Shown here: piece after piece, positions 1 to 5,264 of the stretch
Numbering within the stretch: the stretch's first letter is position 1
Layout of the letters: every line of letters starts with the position of its first letter
NCBI GenBank assembly: GCA_023621975.1
Contig: JAMOAC010000303.1
Span: forward strand, 1-5,264
DNA length: 5,264 nt
Direction of reading: 5' to 3'
Source: Bacillota bacterium
GTDB taxonomy: Bacteria; Bacillota_A; Clostridia; Acetivibrionales; DUMB01
Made by a program: the position numbers and the translations under genes
The notes under the pieces: generated by a model
Told to the model about the DNA's origin: nothing
The model's input: only the letters and a program-made list of their open reading frames with translations
Database searches by the model: none

Positions 1-1270
1 TAAACCCGACATTATATTTTACTTTCTTCCCGCTCTTTTGTATATCCCTCAGCAGCCACTTGCATGACAGCACTCTTCTGCCGTCGGCTTCTATCACTAT
101 TGCATCGTTAATTTCCTTTTCCTCGCCAAAACGGTTGTTATATTTAACAAATACAGGAACGTTGTCAACTATATAATTGAAGGTAAATTCAAAACTGCTT
201 CCCCCGCCTTTAACGGTTACATTGGAAAGATATATATTATTCCTGGGAATGAGGGACTTGGCCAAACGGCTTACAAATCCATAAGCGTTGGAAAAGGCCT
301 TGCCAATATCATCCCTGGTCGAATTCCCGACAGAAGAAATATATGTATATTCCAGCAAGCCATCGCTGGAGATCCTGTAAATGCTGTTCTGGTTTTTAAA
401 TATAACGGTGTCATCCATGCCGGTAGTACGGTCATAGCTGTACTTCTCGTTTGCCAGAATCAGTTGTGCCAGCACATTTTCGTCAATGTCCTCCATTTTT
501 TCGGGAATGGAATAGCTCACCGGGCCGTACTCCCTTTCGAGGGGCATCTCAACAACGCAGGGTATGTCCGGGCTGTATGAAAAGCTCAGTTTGCCCTTGG
601 GGTCAAATTCCTTGATCACCCAGTATTTCTTGCTGTCGTATTTGGGTTCATCCCTTAGTTCCATAAGATATTTTTCGAAAGCTTCCCTGTCCAAATCCCT
701 GCTGCCTACATTCACTATGCATTTATAAACAGTTTCCCCGCTTAGTATGTACACTATATCCAGGCTGGTGGTAATTCCGTCCCTCGGGATTATGAAAACC
801 TTCTGTATCCCCGCAAGCTCCTCACCGCCGCCTGATGAACCTGCCATATTCAGGAACCACTTCATCAGGTTCACATCCATATTTACCTTGAAATCCAGGA
901 AAATGCCCTTACGGATAACAAGGTCATCCCATTTTTCCATGGAAACCTGCGGTTTTGAACGAATTGCACTCTTTATGTACTCCTTTGCACCGTTCCAAAC
1001 TTTCTCGTACATGGCATCGCCACTGTCAATAATCCAATGTGCCAGGTCCCCATTGGACAAAACCAGCCTGTACGGTCGGAAAAACTCTTCCCTTGCCATC
1101 TGGTCAATTTCGGACTGGGACATCTCTGAAGAGTTAAAAATTGCCCGCAAAAAATTAGTAGGAAACCCGTGCTCCTGATAGCTCCACAGGATTCCTACCT
1201 GTATAAGACTTGTCAATATTAGAATAACAAGTATATACGTCTTTAGCCTCTCTATATTTATTCGATACAT
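1..1270 (-). CDS. yycH: YycH/WalH-family regulator of the WalK sensor kinase, membrane-anchored (3' end cut off by window)
   Basis: The reading frame is open from the ATG at 1270 to the left edge, giving 423 codons with no stop, so the C-terminus lies outside the window. Bacillus subtilis YycH is about 455 residues, so perhaps 30 or more are missing. Residues 11-29 form one hydrophobic N-terminal segment after a short basic tail (MYRINIERLK), giving an N-in membrane anchor with the rest outside the cell. The stretch around residues 64-93 (FRPYRLVLSNG, then AHWIID, then YEKVW) looks like the N-terminal domain of YycH proteins. The position downstream of walRK supports the call. In Bacillus, YycH and YycI contact WalK in the membrane and modulate its activity; in other species the effect can be activating. 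A GGAG sits 6 nt before the ATG and there is a 40-nt gap after the preceding gene, so the two are probably co-transcribed. The family call rests on motif resemblance plus synteny, since YycH sequences diverge quickly. Confidence 0.85.
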   Translation of the reverse strand, partial: MYRINIERLKTYILVILILTSLIQVGILWSYQEHGFPTNFLRAIFNSSEMSQSEIDQMAREEFFRPYRLVLSNGDLAHWIIDSGDAMYEKVWNGAKEYIKSAIRSKPQVSMEKWDDLVIRKGIFLDFKVNMDVNLMKWFLNMAGSSGGGEELAGIQKVFIIPRDGITTSLDIVYILSGETVYKCIVNVGSRDLDREAFEKYLMELRDEPKYDSKKYWVIKEFDPKGKLSFSYSPDIPCVVEMPLEREYGPVSYSIPEKMEDIDENVLAQLILANEKYSYDRTTGMDDTVIFKNQNSIYRISSDGLLEYTYISSVGNSTRDDIGKAFSNAYGFVSRLAKSLIPRNNIYLSNVTVKGGGSSFEFTFNYIVDNVPVFVKYNNRFGEEKEINDAIVIEADGRRVLSCKWLLRDIQKSGKKVKYNVGF

Positions 1271-1310
1271 TCCACTCTCCAAACCAGGATTATCAGATTA
1301 TTTACAAGCT

Positions 1311-1838
1311 TTAGTTACCAAAAAGGTTGCTAATTGCATCTTTTACCTTAATAAAAACACCCTGAATTATCCTGTCCTTTACGCTTTCCTTCAAAACCGT
1401 TACGGTGAAGTAAGTAACCTGGGCATTGACTCCCGGCTTTAAATTATTGATCTCCGATTTGGGGAATGCTACAATTTTTAGCCTGTTAGCACCCAGATGC
1501 AGGGGTATTTCCTTGCTAAAAATACCTGAAACTTCCCAAAAACTGTCGTCGGTAATGTATACATACTGTCCCAGGCTTGCGTTATACACCGCTACAGAAA
1601 TGCATATATCCTTCAAGTCCGAATATCCGCATACAACATAAGACCTCTTAAATGTAGTTTCATCGCCGACCGGTTTGGTAATTGTAGCCAGGAACTGATC
1701 AGTTTCCTTTATGTCCCTGCTCTTTATAAAATCGTCAAGCGTCATGCCGCCTTTTCCGTCGGAATTCGCAAAAGCAGTAACATTAAATGCTGCAAACATT
1801 AAAATAACTATCATCAGGGCAATCAATTTACGTGGCAT
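1311..1838 (-). CDS. Secreted protein of unknown function with Ig-like features, between walK and yycH
   Basis: This encodes 175 residues that I do not recognise as a named family. The N-terminus is a clear Sec signal peptide: MPRK, a hydrophobic core at about residues 5-20, and a likely signal peptidase I site after Ala24 (TAFA|NSD). There is no lipobox cysteine and no other membrane segment, so the mature protein of about 151 residues should be exported. Residues 63-149 read as alternating beta strands. They include a motif near 104-126 (SGIFSKEIPLHLGANRLKIV) typical of bacterial Ig-like or fibronectin-like beta sandwiches. Cys70 and Cys79 could pair. The C-terminus (151-175) looks like an amphipathic helix. 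GAGGAG lies 8 nt before the ATG. The gene starts 136 nt after walK and has its own WalR box and -10 element. From this context it may be an envelope protein made under WalR control that acts with WalK and YycH, but that role is inference only. Confidence 0.88.
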   Translation of the reverse strand: MPRKLIALMIVILMFAAFNVTAFANSDGKGGMTLDDFIKSRDIKETDQFLATITKPVGDETTFKRSYVVCGYSDLKDICISVAVYNASLGQYVYITDDSFWEVSGIFSKEIPLHLGANRLKIVAFPKSEINNLKPGVNAQVTYFTVTVLKESVKDRIIQGVFIKVKDAISNLFGN

Positions 1839-1846
1839 AATATTAT

Positions 1847-1852
1847 CTCCTC
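1847..1852 (-). promoter_or_regulatory. Ribosome binding site of the secreted-protein gene
   Basis: On the minus strand the sequence reads GAGGAG, 8 nt before the ATG at 1838. This is a strong, well-spaced site. It fixes the start at the codon that begins the signal peptide. Confidence 0.8.
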
Positions 1853-1935
1853 ACTATGCAAAATAAACTGAAAATAAAATTACTATTTACATTTTCTCAT
1901 TATATTTTCTCTGTTTCCACATTTTTTCTAGCATA

Positions 1936-1941
1936 ATTATA
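1936..1941 (-). promoter_or_regulatory. -10 element (TATAAT) of an internal promoter upstream of the secreted-protein gene
   Basis: The minus strand reads a perfect TATAAT here. At spacings of 16-18 bp no good TTGACA -35 is present (the 17-bp position reads ATGGAA). The region where a -35 would sit is instead occupied by the WalR box, whose near edge is 10 bp upstream. This matches activator-dependent promoters of the PhoB/OmpR class, where the operator substitutes for the -35. Transcription would start at about 1929, giving a leader of about 90 nt before the ATG at 1838. Confidence 0.6.
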
Positions 1942-1951
1942 TCTCTTATAT

Positions 1952-1968
1952 ATTACAATTCCATTACA
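1952..1968 (-). promoter_or_regulatory. WalR operator (WalR box, TGTAAT-N5-TGTAAT)
   Basis: The minus strand reads TGTAAT, then GGAAT, then TGTAAT. This matches the published WalR (YycF) consensus TGTWAH-N5-TGTWAH at every defined position. It begins 6 bp beyond the walK stop codon. It lies in the only sizeable gap of the operon, 10 bp upstream of a TATAAT. The binding site and its cognate regulator are therefore within the same operon, which argues for autoregulated expression of the downstream secreted protein and yycH. The site is seen directly; the activating sign is inferred from the geometry. Confidence 0.75.
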
Positions 1969-1974
1969 TCATAT

Positions 1975-3756
1975 TTAAGAATAAATTACAGGAAGTTTTA
2001 TCGTAACCTCGGTACCTTTGCCGTATTCGCTCTTTATGGTCAAAGTACCGGAATGGGCTTCAACAATTTCCTTGGCAATAGACAGCCCCAGGCCTGTTCC
2101 TCCCATTTCACGGGAACGCGCCTTGTCAACCCTGTAAAACCTTTCAAATATTCTTGGCAGGTCTTCTTCAGGAATCCCTATTCCGGTATCAACAATCTTT
2201 ATGTTTATGGCATCGTATATGCTGCTTACATATACCGTAATTTTACCGTTTTCAGGAGTATACTTTATTGCATTGCTCAGCAAATTCAGCATAACCTGTT
2301 CCATTCTGTCATAGTCTGCCCTGGTTTCAGGAATGTTGCCCATAACAAAGCATTCAAGCTGCTGATTCTTGTTTTTTGCCTCGATCTGCATCTTTTCAAC
2401 AGAGCTTTTAACCAGCTTATCAATCATAACAGGCTCCATTCGCCACTGCATCTGATTATTGTCAAGTTTTGAGAGCTGAAGAAGGTCCCTGACCAGCCTC
2501 GTCATCCTGTCTGCCTCCGAGTTTATAACCCCGAGGAATTTCTGCGCAACTTCAACATCTTCCAGCATTCCGTCCAGCAGTGTCTCGGTGTAGCTCTTTA
2601 TGGAAGTAAGAGGCGTCCTCAGCTCGTGGGAAACGTTGGCAACAAACTCCTTACGCATATTCTCAAGCTTCTGCTGTTCCGTTATATCGTGCAGGACGGC
2701 AATTATACCCTGAGGCTTTGAGGATTTGTCGGTAAATACGGCAAAGTAAACGCTTATGTCCCTTTCACCTACTTTTATGTTTGCCTCCTTGCTGCTCAAT
2801 ACCTCAAGGTAAAGCACTTCCTGAAGGTCAATATCAATATTGTAATCCCTGGTAAAAGATGCAAAATCCATGCTGGAGTCAATTTTGCCCAGGATTTTTT
2901 CAGCCGCAGGATTTGCGTGTATGATCTTTCCCTTCAGATCGAAAGCAATTACCCCGTCCGTCATGTAATTCAGGATTGTCTCGACCTTGTTTTTTTCGCT
3001 TGATATTCCGTCAAGGGTCTCCTTCAGGCTTGTTGCCATGTAGTTAAATGTCTTTGTCAACTGCCCTATCTCATCATTTGACTTTACTTCAAGGGTCTGG
3101 TCGAAATCCCCTGCGGCAATTGCCTGAGCCTTGTGCATTATGCGCACAATCGGCATTGTAACAGTTTTTGAAAGTATATATCCAAGCACAAAGGCTACAG
3201 TAAACGCAATCACAATGCTGGTTACCAGTGACCTGTTGAAGCTGTCAATAACTCCCTGCCATTCATCCTTGTAGCACCTGAAATATAGCACAAAGTCGCC
3301 TTCAGGCCTTGCATAGTCCAGGAATTCGCTGTCCCCGATGCTTATAAGTTTCCTTTCGTTGCCTATTTCGCCGTTAAGCGCGCGGATAAAGTTATCCGAC
3401 GCCAACAGCTGGTTCAGAAACGCTCCCTTGTCTTCCTCATCAAAATTCGGATCGGAGGATGCTATTTCATTGATATCACGCCTGTCAACAATCGTATAGC
3501 TTTTATTTTCCCCAATAATGGAAAACAGACCTGCAAAGTTGTTATCTCTGAGGTCGCTGAAAATTACTTCAACAGTCGGCTCATCAAATTTATCTATGCT
3601 CCAACCCTTGAAACCGTTATCAACATCACGTCTGAAATTTTTATAATATGAATCTTCAACCTTTTTGTTTAAATACAAGCCTATCGGTATTATCAGGCAA
3701 AATGCCATTAGGCAGAAAAAACTAACCAATCTCCACTGCAAACTTTTTGAAAACAT
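1975..3756 (-). CDS. walK: Sensor histidine kinase WalK (YycG)
   Basis: This 593-residue membrane kinase senses the cell-wall state and phosphorylates WalR. The domains in order are: TM1 at about 9-30; an extracytoplasmic sensor domain at about 31-175; TM2 at about 178-197; a HAMP linker at about 198-250 (MPIVRIM, then DEIGQL); a PAS domain at about 254-360; HisKA with the H-box FVANVSHELRTPL and phospho-acceptor His377; and HATPase_c with the N-box (N491, N495), the G1 box DTGIGIP (523-529), the F-box RIFERFYRVD (535-544) and the G2 box GGTGLG (552-557). All catalytic motifs are intact. The length is close to Bacillus WalK (about 611), and the order with both an extracytoplasmic domain and an internal PAS is the WalK type. 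AGAGGT lies 5 nt before the ATG. The gene starts 13 nt after walR stops, so the two are translated from one mRNA. PhoR is the main alternative, but YycH downstream favours WalK. Confidence 0.93.
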   Translation of the reverse strand: MFSKSLQWRLVSFFCLMAFCLIIPIGLYLNKKVEDSYYKNFRRDVDNGFKGWSIDKFDEPTVEVIFSDLRDNNFAGLFSIIGENKSYTIVDRRDINEIASSDPNFDEEDKGAFLNQLLASDNFIRALNGEIGNERKLISIGDSEFLDYARPEGDFVLYFRCYKDEWQGVIDSFNRSLVTSIVIAFTVAFVLGYILSKTVTMPIVRIMHKAQAIAAGDFDQTLEVKSNDEIGQLTKTFNYMATSLKETLDGISSEKNKVETILNYMTDGVIAFDLKGKIIHANPAAEKILGKIDSSMDFASFTRDYNIDIDLQEVLYLEVLSSKEANIKVGERDISVYFAVFTDKSSKPQGIIAVLHDITEQQKLENMRKEFVANVSHELRTPLTSIKSYTETLLDGMLEDVEVAQKFLGVINSEADRMTRLVRDLLQLSKLDNNQMQWRMEPVMIDKLVKSSVEKMQIEAKNKNQQLECFVMGNIPETRADYDRMEQVMLNLLSNAIKYTPENGKITVYVSSIYDAINIKIVDTGIGIPEEDLPRIFERFYRVDKARSREMGGTGLGLSIAKEIVEAHSGTLTIKSEYGKGTEVTIKLPVIYS

Positions 3757-3769
3757 ATATGACCTCTAC

Positions 3770-4468
3770 CTAGAATTTATTGAAATAATACCCAACTCCC
3801 CTTTTCGTCAACAGGAATTCATAGTTGCCGTTATTGGATTTTCTCTCTATTTTTTCCCTGACTCTCCTTACGGTAACATCTACGGTGCGCACATCACCGT
3901 AATACTCGTAGCCCCACACTTTTTCCAGCAGGGCTTCCCTTGAAAATACCTGTCCCTGGTGCTGGGCAAGGAATTTCACCAGTTCGAACTCTCTTAATGT
4001 CAGTTCAATTACTTCTCCGTCACGCCTTACTTCGTAGCTGTCCAGATCTATCTCAAGGCTTCCGCATTTAATAATATTCGAACTGCTTCCTGACGATCCA
4101 CCGGCAGCATGTCTTCTAAGGTTGGCCTTTACCCTTGCCATAAGTTCTCTTGTACTGAAGGGCTTGGTAATGTAATCATCCGCTCCAAGTTCAAGTCCAA
4201 GAACTTTATCCACTTCTTCCTCCTTGGCAGTCAGCATGAGTATAGGCACCGAGCTGGACTGCCTCACTTTGCGGCACACTTCAAACCCGTCCATTTTAGG
4301 AAGCATTACATCAAGAATGACAAGATCAGGGTTCTCATTAAGTGCCATTTCAAGCCCTTCTTCTCCATCATAAGCCTCTATGGTCTCAAAACCTTCTTTC
4401 CTGAGATTAAATTTCAAAATATCTACAATGTTTTTTTCATCGTCCACAATAAGTACTTTTTTACCCAC
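3770..4468 (-). CDS. walR: Response regulator WalR (YycF), OmpR/PhoB family
   Basis: This encodes 232 residues, close to the 235 of Bacillus WalR. The receiver domain (1-120) has the acidic pocket Asp9/Asp10, phospho-acceptor Asp53 (ILDVMLPKMDG), Thr80 and Lys102. A Gly/Ser-rich linker (121-130) leads to a winged-helix DNA-binding domain (about 133-231) with recognition helix RTVDVTVRRVREKIE (194-208) and the GVGYYF wing. The phosphorylated protein binds TGTWAH direct repeats and controls autolysin and cell-wall genes; one such box lies in this operon. I chose the GTG at 4468 because AGGGAG sits 8 nt upstream and the protein then begins MGKKVLIVDDE, as in the family. An in-frame TTG at 4486 would add six residues (LQGVCF) but would bury the ribosome binding site. 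Thr101 matches the residue that the Ser/Thr kinase PrkC phosphorylates in Bacillus WalR. Another PhoB-like regulator cannot be excluded by sequence alone, but the operon argues for WalR. Confidence 0.93.
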   Translation of the reverse strand: MGKKVLIVDDEKNIVDILKFNLRKEGFETIEAYDGEEGLEMALNENPDLVILDVMLPKMDGFEVCRKVRQSSSVPILMLTAKEEEVDKVLGLELGADDYITKPFSTRELMARVKANLRRHAAGGSSGSSSNIIKCGSLEIDLDSYEVRRDGEVIELTLREFELVKFLAQHQGQVFSREALLEKVWGYEYYGDVRTVDVTVRRVREKIERKSNNGNYEFLLTKRGVGYYFNKF

Positions 4469-4476
4469 AAAACACA

Positions 4477-4482
4477 CTCCCT
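4477..4482 (-). promoter_or_regulatory. Ribosome binding site deciding the GTG start of walR
   Basis: The minus strand reads AGGGAG, 8 nt upstream of the GTG at 4468. The spacing is ideal for that GTG, while the site lies inside the six-codon extension that a TTG start at 4486 would require. No comparable purine-rich site precedes the TTG. Confidence 0.7.
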
Positions 4483-4669
4483 GCAAATCATAATATAAGC
4501 GTGCAACTCAAAAATCAAAATTCATTCAGATTGTTCTTTGCGATTTGGATTATTTCAATCATGTTACGCAGCACTATAAAATGATACACACTTATAAACG
4601 ATATTTGCCCTTTTACACTACTTAGAAATATTGACGTTTTTTACAGAACACCTCGCATATTCACATTCT

Positions 4670-4675
4670 ATTATA
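4670..4675 (-). promoter_or_regulatory. Candidate extended -10 promoter of the walRK operon
   Basis: The minus strand reads TGCTATAAT, a perfect -10 (TATAAT) with the TGN extension that makes a good -35 less necessary. The -35 region is weak; the best match is TTGTTC at 4695-4700 with a long 19-bp spacer. Start of transcription would be near 4663, giving a leader of about 195 nt before the walR GTG. It is the best minus-strand promoter in the region. Confidence 0.5.
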
Positions 4676-4734
4676 GCATTATTTCCGAAAAAATGAACAA
4701 CCAATTTCAGATAAAGATTCCTCGTCGTTTCGCA

Positions 4735-4771
4735 ATATTTTCATAAAATTACTGATATTTTCATAAAATTA
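4735..4771. repeat. Two tandem 17-bp direct repeats resembling the CodY box
   Basis: The 17-mer ATATTTTCATAAAATTA occurs exactly twice, at 4735-4751 and 4755-4771, with a 20-bp period and a 3-nt gap. Each copy is a near-palindrome (ATTTT-cat-AAAAT). Against the CodY consensus AATTTTCWGAAAATT each copy (4736-4750 and 4756-4770) matches 13 of 15 positions, missing only the first base and the G. The pair lies between the two divergent promoters. The repeat is certain. The link to CodY, a GTP/branched-chain-amino-acid-responsive repressor, is inference, and I cannot tell whether this organism has CodY. Confidence 0.6.
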
Positions 4772-4783
4772 TTCAATAATTTT
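4765..4783. repeat. 19-bp perfect palindrome upstream of the spo0E-like promoter
   Basis: AAAATTATT, a central C, then AATAATTTT form a perfect inverted repeat with 9-bp arms. It overlaps the second 17-bp repeat and ends 10 bp before the -35 hexamer at 4794. All arm bases are A/T, so a chance origin is less unlikely than for a mixed sequence. The position is that of an operator. It is a poor terminator candidate because it has no GC stem and almost no loop. Confidence 0.5.
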
Positions 4784-4793
4784 CTTATTGTCA

Positions 4794-4821
4794 TTGATTT
4801 GTACACAAAATATGGTATACT
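4794..4821 (+). promoter_or_regulatory. Candidate sigma-A promoter of the spo0E-like gene
   Basis: A TTGATT (-35, 4794-4799) and TATACT (-10, 4816-4821) are separated by 16 bp. The -10 is preceded by TGG, giving the extended form TGGTATACT. Transcription would begin near 4828, leaving a leader of about 220 nt. A later TTGACA at 4855 has no acceptable -10 at normal spacing. Confidence 0.55.
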
Positions 4822-5040
4822 ATTTTGGGGAGTAAATATAATATTTGTTGAATTTTGACAATACCTATAAATAGAGATAGTTATGGGATTACAAAGGATA
4901 AAAGGCAGTATATTACATATATTGCATAAATATATATACACATAATATAAGTATTTTGGTACATTATTAAAAATGAATATACTGCTGTAAGATTTTATTT
5001 GAGTTGTATTTAGCTGTTGCTCAGTTAATATTTTTTGTGA

Positions 5041-5048
5041 GGGAGGAG
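5041..5048 (+). promoter_or_regulatory. Ribosome binding site of the spo0E-like gene
   Basis: GGGAGGAG is nearly ideal for pairing with 16S rRNA, but the gap to the ATG at 5051 is short. An in-frame GTG at 5057 would lie 8 nt from the site and is a possible alternative start that would remove only two residues (MD). Confidence 0.7.
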
Positions 5049-5050
5049 AA

Positions 5051-5239
5051 ATGGACGTGTCACAAAAGACAATTGGTGCTCTAATCGCTGAAATGCACGA
5101 TCAGCTCAATCAACTAATAGAAAGCAGCAATTATGATTTAATGAATGACAAAGTACAACAGTTCAGCCGGGAACTTGACAAATTGATTATAATGTACAGT
5201 CAGATACAAGATGAAAACAATAAGTCATCTTTAACTTAA
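5051..5239 (+). CDS. Spo0E-like aspartyl-phosphate phosphatase, sporulation regulator
   Basis: This encodes a 62-residue, probably cytoplasmic protein of two helices. Helix 1 covers about residues 6-25 (GALIAEMHDQLNQLIE) and helix 2 about 30-50. Helix 2 carries the Spo0E family signature at 38-46, FSRELDKLI, corresponding to the S-Q-E-L-D motif with Arg in place of Gln. Family members (Spo0E, YisI and YnzD in Bacillus) dephosphorylate the sporulation regulator Spo0A~P and so delay sporulation. The size is typical of the short members. The gene has its own promoter and a strong ribosome binding site and is divergent from walRK. No terminator is visible in the 25 bp left before the window ends. 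The family is clear from the signature, but the actual target in this organism is inferred. Confidence 0.87.
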   Translation: MDVSQKTIGALIAEMHDQLNQLIESSNYDLMNDKVQQFSRELDKLIIMYSQIQDENNKSSLT

Positions 5240-5264
5240 ATAAAAGAGAGTAAAAAAGTAAACT

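Larger units (their letters stand above)
4469..5050. other. Divergent intergenic region between walR and the spo0E-like gene
   Basis: This non-coding, strongly AT-rich stretch of 582 bp separates two divergent genes. I see one extended -10 promoter toward walR (about 4670-4675), one toward the Spo0E-like gene (about 4794-4821), and an operator-like block between them (4735-4783). Both leaders are long, about 195 nt for walR and about 220 nt for the Spo0E-like gene. I see no tRNA, no recognised riboswitch, no GC-rich terminator hairpin and no convincing small gene. No WalR box with the proper 11-bp half-site spacing is present, so walR autoregulation from here is not supported. Confidence 0.7.

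Noticed and set aside
747..1178. Open reading frame on the plus strand
   Set aside because: It lies antisense to yycH, has no ribosome binding site and shows no recognisable domain; the minus-strand frame codes for a convincing YycH-like protein across the same bases.
2053..2472. Plus-strand open frame opposite walK
   Set aside because: It is antisense to the HATPase and HisKA regions, whose catalytic motifs are intact on the minus strand.
4109..4498. Plus-strand open frame opposite walR
   Set aside because: It is antisense to the receiver domain of WalR and has an implausible composition for a real protein.
4612..4645. Two TGTAAA half-sites upstream of walR on the minus strand
   Set aside because: Their starts are 28 bp apart rather than 11, so they do not form a WalR box.
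4855..4883. TTGACA as the -35 of a second plus-strand promoter
   Set aside because: At 15-18 bp spacing the -10 positions read TAGTTA or similar, too far from TATAAT.
4888..4917. Two ATTACA half-sites in the leader of the spo0E-like gene
   Set aside because: Spacing is 24 bp, out of phase with the 11-bp (or 22-bp) period needed for WalR.
4741..4941. Minus-strand open frame of 66 residues in the intergenic region
   Set aside because: It has low-complexity, Ile/Asn/Tyr-rich content typical of translated AT-rich DNA and no ribosome binding site, and it overlaps the promoter and repeat block.
4883..4945. Possible 20-residue leader peptide (MGLQRIKGS...) in the leader of the spo0E-like gene
   Set aside because: It is preceded only by a weak GAG and has no codon or residue pattern that suggests attenuation; there is no associated terminator hairpin.

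Overview
The window looks like chromosomal DNA from a low-GC, spore-forming Firmicute, most likely a clostridium of the Acetivibrio/Ruminiclostridium type. The reasons are a WalRK two-component system with a YycH-type partner, strong GGAGG-like ribosome binding sites, very AT-rich intergenic DNA, and a Spo0E-family protein, a group tied to Spo0A-controlled sporulation. The genus is an inference from gene content and style, not something the sequence proves.

Layout. Four genes lie on the minus strand and read right to left. They are walR (response regulator, 4468 to 3770), walK (sensor histidine kinase, 3756 to 1975), a 175-residue secreted protein of unknown function (1838 to 1311), and yycH/walH (start at 1270, running off the left edge of the window). 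A 582-base non-coding region (4469-5050) separates this cluster from a small plus-strand gene for a Spo0E-like protein (5051-5239). The two transcription units are therefore divergent. The non-coding region holds an extended -10 promoter facing each way. Between them are a 17-bp direct repeat that resembles the CodY box and a 19-bp perfect palindrome.

How the genes work together. WalK senses a cell-envelope signal and phosphorylates WalR at Asp53. WalR then controls genes of peptidoglycan turnover. YycH is a membrane-anchored protein facing outside that in Bacillus modulates WalK. In the canonical Bacillus order walR-walK-yycH-yycI, no gene lies between walK and yycH. Here a secreted protein with an Ig-like look has been placed between them. 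The 136-bp gap before it carries a perfect match to the WalR operator (TGTAAT-N5-TGTAAT), exactly 10 bp upstream of a TATAAT -10 element. This is the spacing used by PhoB/WalR-type activators. The simplest reading is that phosphorylated WalR drives the secreted protein and YycH from an internal promoter, forming a feedback arm on the sensor. This WalR site and the unassigned secreted protein are the most interesting items in the window.
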